Shown in pieces: positions 59,396-64,000 of a DNA stretch of 64,000 bases. The position numbers and the translations under genes were made by a program. The notes beneath the pieces are model-generated. The model saw only the letters and a program-made list of their open reading frames with translations. It was not told the DNA's origin and did not search any database. Source of the DNA: Vermamoeba vermiformis (lineage: Eukaryota; Tubulinea; Echinamoebida); assembly GCA_045837725.1 (NCBI GenBank), contig JBEWZL010000056.1, forward strand, positions 248,001 to 312,000. Reading direction: 5' to 3'. Within the stretch, counting starts at the first letter, position 1. Every line of letters starts with the position of its first letter.

Positions 59396-60303
59396 CTATT
59401 GATTGTTACGCTTCCATTTGGTCGGGAAGTTCTTGCGTTGTCTCTGTCGCTCTTTCTCGCGCTCTTCTGCTGCACGTTGCTCGTCTAATCGCTGCTGTTC
59501 ACGCGTGTCCGCGGCGAACTGTGTGCGCTGCTCTTCTAAGTACTCGTCCCATCCGTCGTTTAGGCGCGTGTATCTAGCGTACAAGTTAGTACTATACCAC
59601 ATAGAAAACCGTATAATTACTTGTTGGAACGGCACTTGAGTGCAATGACAAATCCAACAACGATTAGCGCGATGATTATCAGCACTACGAGGAACTGCGT
59701 TAGATCATTGTACTTAAGGCAAGACATGACCTAGTCTTACCTCCTACTGCGCATATAATAAGCAGCATTTCAAAGGCATTGACTACAAGCAGTCAGTAAG
59801 GTTAATGTCAACAACAAAAGCGTACCAGAGCACGTCTTCCAGTAGTAGTTGCTCGATGTCAAAGTGTAGTTGGCATATTCAGAGTCATTGCCTCGAGGGC
59901 CGAATATAGTACCCAATATGCAGCGCGTCTCATTGACGAGTGTTTCGCGAACGAGCGTCGGATCTGACTCTTCAATAGAGGTGCGAAGCCATATGCAATT
60001 CAAGTGCGTAGAACAGTCACCACACGTTTTTTCGGAAGTACAATCTAATGACAAGAATTAATTAGGCTTATTGTAGGTTTCAAAAATGATTTTGATCTCG
60101 GAATAGATTGGGGCATACAATCAGCCGAAATTCACAGGTTTGTAAAAACAGGTATAAAATAAACGTAATTTTTGGTGGCCATATTTCAAGGTGATTTCAC
60201 TCTATTAATATATGGCGCTTCATTAATTACCTTGAGCGCAATAGATGCCCAATTGCGTAAGAGCTATCAATATAAAGACTTGTGTTCGCCTGCTCAAAAG
60301 CAT
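59396..60303 (-). CDS. Single-pass type I membrane protein, PTTG1IP-like
   Basis: Five exons, ~215 residues. Signal peptide from MLLSRRTQVFILIALTQLGI, then a Cys-rich PSI-like extracellular domain (CTSEKTCGDCSTHLNCIWL), N-glycosylation sites, a transmembrane segment (FLVVLIIIALIVVGFVIAL) and a charged Glu/Arg-rich cytosolic helix (EQRTQFAADTREQQRLDEQR, EREKERQRQRKNFPTKWK). The same layout, CxxC ectodomain, one TM and a long ERR-rich cytosolic coiled tail, is seen in PTTG1IP (PBF). Homology is moderately sure. It shares a 103-bp divergent promoter with the BAG gene. Confidence 0.65.
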
Positions 60304-60406
60304 TGAAAAATTAGTTGCTTATTCCGACTTGATTCATACACTTTCTGTGTGATTAGTTGAATGAGGTTTCGTTTGATTTTTCTGCTGTTAAATTGACACG
60401 CCAGCC

Positions 60407-61112
60407 ATGAGTCAACAGAACATCGAATTCGAGTTTGCATTCAACGGCAAGAAGCATAATTTAACTGTTTCGAACAATGTTTCGGTAAAAGGTCAGATCT
60501 ACCCCTTATCGAACGGTATTAATTTTTGATCTTAGATCTCAAAGATAGAATAATCGGAATGCTAGGCACTCCTCTAGAAAATATGAAGATATTGGGATTG
60601 AGGAAAGGAAGCGTTCCTGATGACAGCGTGAGTTGAAATTTAAATATTGATAAGAATTAAAATAAATAATTAATTAATGATCGCAGGAAATTCTCTCATC
60701 GCTGAAATTAGCCAAAAAAGCAAAGATTATAGTACTCGGATACGAACCGAAGGTAACAAATACCATTGCAGATCCAGCGTTGTACTGAAGACCAAAGCAG
60801 GATGCAGTCAAGCCCTCCAGCCCCGCACCAGCCCCTGAGAACAAGACGCTGAATGAATTCACGCAGATTGAGAATGACATTGCTGGCGTGGAACAGTTCA
60901 TTGAAAGTTTTATTCACGAACACGGTCCTCGCGCCCTCGACAAGACGCAGAACTTTGAGCTGAAGAAGCGCGAAGAGTTGTTGACGCAGCGACTGATCAA
61001 ACTCGACGGCCTCGCGGTCAATGACGACACGCGACCGAAGCGCAAGGCCCTGGTAGAGCACATTCTGAGGGTCGCGGACAAATTGGAGGCGATGAAGATG
61101 TCAAACAGTTGA
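60407..61112 (+). CDS. BAG1: Ubiquitin-like and BAG domain protein (BAG1-like)
   Basis: Three to four exons, ~185 residues. N-terminal ubiquitin-like fold (MSQQNIEFEFAFNGKKHNLT, LKDRIIGMLGTPLENMKILG); a short Pro/Ala linker; then a BAG domain (GVEQFIESFIHEHGPRALD, REELLTQRLIKLDGLAVN, LVEHILRVADKLEAMKM). BAG domains bind the Hsp70 ATPase domain as nucleotide exchange factors; the UBL links Hsp70 clients to the proteasome. This UBL-BAG order matches animal BAG1. It ends 60 bp from the convergent MRNIP stop. Confidence 0.9.
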
Positions 61113-61172
61113 CTCTGACACGTGTCACATTCAACACCACTTGTACAGCGCAGTAAATGACACTTTTGACAG

Positions 61173-62180
61173 CTACCACTCGTCAGTCACCGCGGCGAGG
61201 CCGTCATCCGCTGCAAACACTAATTCTCCGCCGTCCTGCTCTTGACACGTGTCATCTGCTGGCTCGTCGTCGATAAAGTCGTCCCATTCTGATTTCTTTT
61301 TTTGGTTCGTGGTGCTCGGAGTGACAGCAGGGCTCGTGACACTTGACACGGACTGGGGTGCAGTGTTTGACACGTGTCTAACAGTGGCTGTCACACTCGT
61401 GTTCTGCGCTCTGTTCGCTGTCACGGCACGTATCTTGTCAATCACGTGCTGTTGTGTCTGTGCCGTCTCATCAGTGACACGTGTCAAAGTGGGTGTTGGA
61501 CTGGGTGTTGATCGTGCGAGGTGCGCAGTTGAAATCAGACGCGGACTCTCATTTGACACGTGTCGCGCTGTGTTCTCGTGACGCGCGTACTTCGGCGCTG
61601 ATTCGTAGCTGTCACGTGACTCACTCGCTGTCCACTTGCGTTTGACACCTGTCACTGCGGTGTTTCGTTTGGGCTGAGCACTCCACTTGTTAGCACTCTG
61701 CGCCGTGTTATTTCCTGATTTGGAAGGTCTTTTGTACTCGGGCAGTGCTGTCAACAGCTCCGTGCCAGCCTCAGTTTGACGCGTGTCATTGCTTGAAGTG
61801 TCATTGTCCTGGTTACATCAGCATACATGTCTATATAACGCAGCCTATATGACTAGCCGTACCTCTTCCAAGAACTGCGCCCATTCATTGGTCTGGTCGC
61901 GCGGAGTGTTGTTATTAGACCCCTCGCTTTCAGTCCGCAACACGCGCTCCTCAACATGTTTCAGCGTGTTCGTCGCTGCTTCTTCTTCAATTTCACCGCG
62001 CTTCATGTTGTATTCTTGGACGATAGGACGGATGTCTGCAGCTTTGAACGACCGCGCGTAGATCTTGCGTACACTTTGCTTGGAGCCACACATCTTGCAC
62101 ACAAAATCATTTGTTTTGCGCAGCTGTTGTGCTTGAAAGGATTGGCACGAGTAGCAGCGCACTACGATGTGTTCGGGCAT
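61173..62180 (-). CDS. MRNIP: MRN complex-interacting protein (MRNIP/UPF0544)
   Basis: Two exons, ~315 residues. N-terminal zinc-ribbon VVRCYSCQSFQAQQLRK, FVCKMCGSKQSVRKIY, followed by RPIVQEYNMKRGE, matches the MRNIP family signature (RC.SC..FQ..Q..K, C..CGEKQS). The rest is low-complexity Ser/Thr/Ala-rich and ends with an acidic DDFIDDEPADD stretch. Human MRNIP helps MRE11-RAD50-NBS1 sense double-strand breaks. The gene also contains four GACACGTGTC palindromes within the second exon in all three frames, an unusual DNA-level enrichment. Confidence 0.85.
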
Positions 62181-62742
62181 CTGAAATTAGCGGAAATTAA
62201 TAATGCACAATCTTATAAACCAAAGATATACAGAATTGCACTATTGAATATAGAACTGCGTGAATTAATTATATAAATTGTGTCTGGTAAATTTTCAATG
62301 TTGGATCTACCTTTAATTTAATTAAACTTCGTGGTGTGGCAAGTCAAACAGAGGATTGCAAACTCAATCGAGCAGTGGTGCGGAGTTGTGAGAACCAATC
62401 AGAGCAAATCAAATTCAATAGGCACAAATCTCTTGTCTGTGCTTGTCACCGCAATCATAAATCAAAACTGCGAGGCATTCACACAATTGATAATCATTGA
62501 GTTGATTGGCTGCACCTCATGATCTCATTTTGAACCTTGTACTCTAGCAGAGCCTACAGAGCATGGCCATCACACTTTACATGCCATTAGAGTTTGGTAA
62601 GCGGAACTTTGTGGGCAAATTGAATTATTCGATTAATTCAATTTAATTTTGATACTCAATTAATACTGGCCATTTATTATTTAAAATGATACGTGCTTTA
62701 TTAACATCAACATAATAATAATATTCAGCAGTCATTTAAAAC
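62181..62742. other. Divergent promoter region, 562 bp
   Basis: Upstream of both MRNIP (minus) and the F-box gene (plus). CCAAT at 62395-62399 and ATTGG at 62505-62509. A short frame from the ATG near 62563 (MAITLYMPLEF) runs to a GTAAGC donor, but no acceptor keeps it open into the F-box gene. Confidence 0.4.
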
Positions 62743-64000
62743 ATGTCGGACCCCTTTTATGCGCGAAGTGATCCGCTATGCATGTCTCTCGAGCAATCGC
62801 TGCACGAGAATAGAGACCTTGCCGCTAAACTACTCGAAGACGTGGCTAAGACTGAAGAGCTCTTAATATCATTGCACAAACAACTCAAGAAAGCTAAAGA
62901 ATTCACATCTGCACTCGATCATCAACTCCTCTCTCGCCGCGCAGAGTTGAAGTAAGCTACTACAACTATATGTACTATTACTAACGCCGTGGTTCTAGCG
63001 CGCACTACAAACAGCTCGCTGAGCAGTACGGCGTGCCACTCGAACAGCTGTCCGTGATCACGCTGCTCTCAGACGAGCTCTATTTGGCTATATTTACCTA
63101 CTTTGACTACGTCACGCTCACTGAAATTTCAACGGTAAGTGGCACGTGCTCGCAAATAGACTGCTGATTATGACACGTTTGACAGGTGAGCAAGAAGTGG
63201 CTCACTCTCACGCGGGACAATTCGCTCTGGCTGGCACTGTTCATCAAGTACGCACTGTGCTATAAATAGACCTCTTTTCACTGAAATCACGTGACTGACA
63301 CGTGTCCGCAGAGCCAAAGACAAGTACGTGCCCGAGAGTGTGCGCGAACAAGACCGCAAACGACGCGCGGCACAAGAAGAGCGCCAGAAGAGTTTGACGG
63401 CGCTGAGTGGACTGCACAAACACAAGCGTCGCCTGACTGCTGACAAGCGCGGCACGGAGCTCAGACCTCGCCTGCCCTGTTACTACGCGCACTGGTACCA
63501 CTACTTTGCTGATCGCATGCGCGTGCACAGTTGGGTCTGGCCCGAGACTGCAGCACCGCGCAGCAGACGCGAGGCAGTGGGATTTGGTGCGCCGGAGCCT
63601 GGCTGGGCCCTGGCACTCGAGGACTGCGCGCTGAGTCAACTGCGTCACGGCCGCGTGGAGCTGTTTGACAAGCTGACGGTGGTGCTGGCGGATGTGCAGC
63701 ACGATCTCAACAAGAACTGTAAGTAGTCACGTGATCGCGTGCGAGGGCAGAACTAACGGACCAATCAGCGAACATCTTGACCACTGACGGACTCAACTGC
63801 GACCAGCACGAGCAGTGGGCGGACAGTCTCAGTCTCAAGGCACAGACCAAGACGCCATTCGACGCTGCACTCTTGTGCGAGCGCGCAGTGGACAAGTACT
63901 TGACAGCTGTCAAACAGTTCGAGGACAAATATCTCGCGTCAGTTGACAGCGCACTCGAGGACACTGCGCGTGACAGTCCTGTGCGGCTGTTGACCTCCAA
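62743..64000 (+). CDS. F-box protein (3' end beyond window)
   Basis: Start MSDPFYARSDPLCMSLEQSL; a coiled-coil segment of ~70 residues; then an F-box: LSVITLLSDELYLAIFTYFD, YVTLTEISTVSKKWLTLTRD, SLWLALF. Downstream is a basic helical stretch (REQDRKRRAAQEERQKS) and a Trp/Arg-rich region (AHWYHYFADRMRVHSWVW). At least five exons are visible; the gene runs off the right edge. F-box proteins link SKP1-cullin ligases to substrates. GC content rises strongly here compared with the left of the window, and a GACACGTGTC copy lies in an intron at 63297. Confidence 0.85.

Noticed and set aside
62563-62600. Alternative first exon MAITLYMPLEF of the F-box gene
   Set aside because: Every available acceptor introduces a stop before the MSDPFYA start.
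1-64000. tRNA, rRNA, CRISPR, transposon or virus-like elements
   Set aside because: No tRNA B-box with cloverleaf, no rRNA motif, no spaced direct-repeat array, and no transposase, reverse transcriptase or capsid sequence was seen.

Overview
The window is nuclear DNA of a compact, intron-rich protist. Most genes have several short introns (about 40-130 bp) with GT(A/G)AGT-like donors and TAG/CAG acceptors. Genes lie on both strands with gaps of about 60-600 bp, and AATAAA signals sit shortly after many stop codons. An amoebozoan is the best guess from gene content. A 4E-BP with TPGG and TOS motifs, a CudA/Rel-like transcription factor, a CLU-LRR giant protein, a class II DAHP synthase (shikimate pathway) and Cys-rich secreted proteins occur together. 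No rRNA, tRNA, CRISPR array, prokaryotic operon, virus-like element or transposon was recognised.

Layout. 0-9.4 kb: a secreted Cys-rich protein, a small 4-TM protein, BRAP (BRCA1-associated protein, E3 ligase), a degenerate EF1A-type GTPase, a secreted C39-like cysteine peptidase and a tiny Cys-rich secreted peptide. 9.6-19 kb: a RapGAP, a membrane-anchored PHP-domain protein, PNKP and three PBZ zinc fingers that may be the PNKP N-terminus. 19-31.4 kb: a giant CLU-LRR-UBR-box protein, a MORN-repeat protein, an amino-acid transporter and a SAP30-like protein. 31.5-45.3 kb: class II DAHP synthase, ArfGAP2/3, an OsmC-like mitochondrial protein, a secreted protein, CC2D1/Lgd, coatomer zeta and a coiled-coil protein. 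46-58.8 kb: NBR1-like autophagy receptor, 4E-BP, isovaleryl-CoA dehydrogenase, PPIL4, a 4-TM protein, CDC20, a coiled-coil protein and a CudA-like factor. 58.8-64 kb: a structured-RNA candidate, a PTTG1IP-like membrane protein, a UBL-BAG protein, MRNIP and an F-box protein cut by the window end.

The genes are mostly housekeeping and not one pathway, but themes recur: DNA repair (PNKP, PBZ, MRNIP), ubiquitin and chaperones (BRAP, F-box, UBR-box, BAG), vesicle traffic (ArfGAP, COPZ, CC2D1), and growth and autophagy control (4E-BP, NBR1).

The most unusual signal is DNA-level. The perfect palindrome GACACGTGTC occurs nine times, in introns, intergenic DNA and coding DNA. Four copies lie in one MRNIP exon and together use all three reading frames. 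Other points of note are the pseudo-GTPase, the C39-like peptidase/Cys-rich peptide pair, the possible PBZ-PNKP fusion, a string of perfect hairpins after CDC20, and the stem-closed RNA candidate near 59.1 kb.
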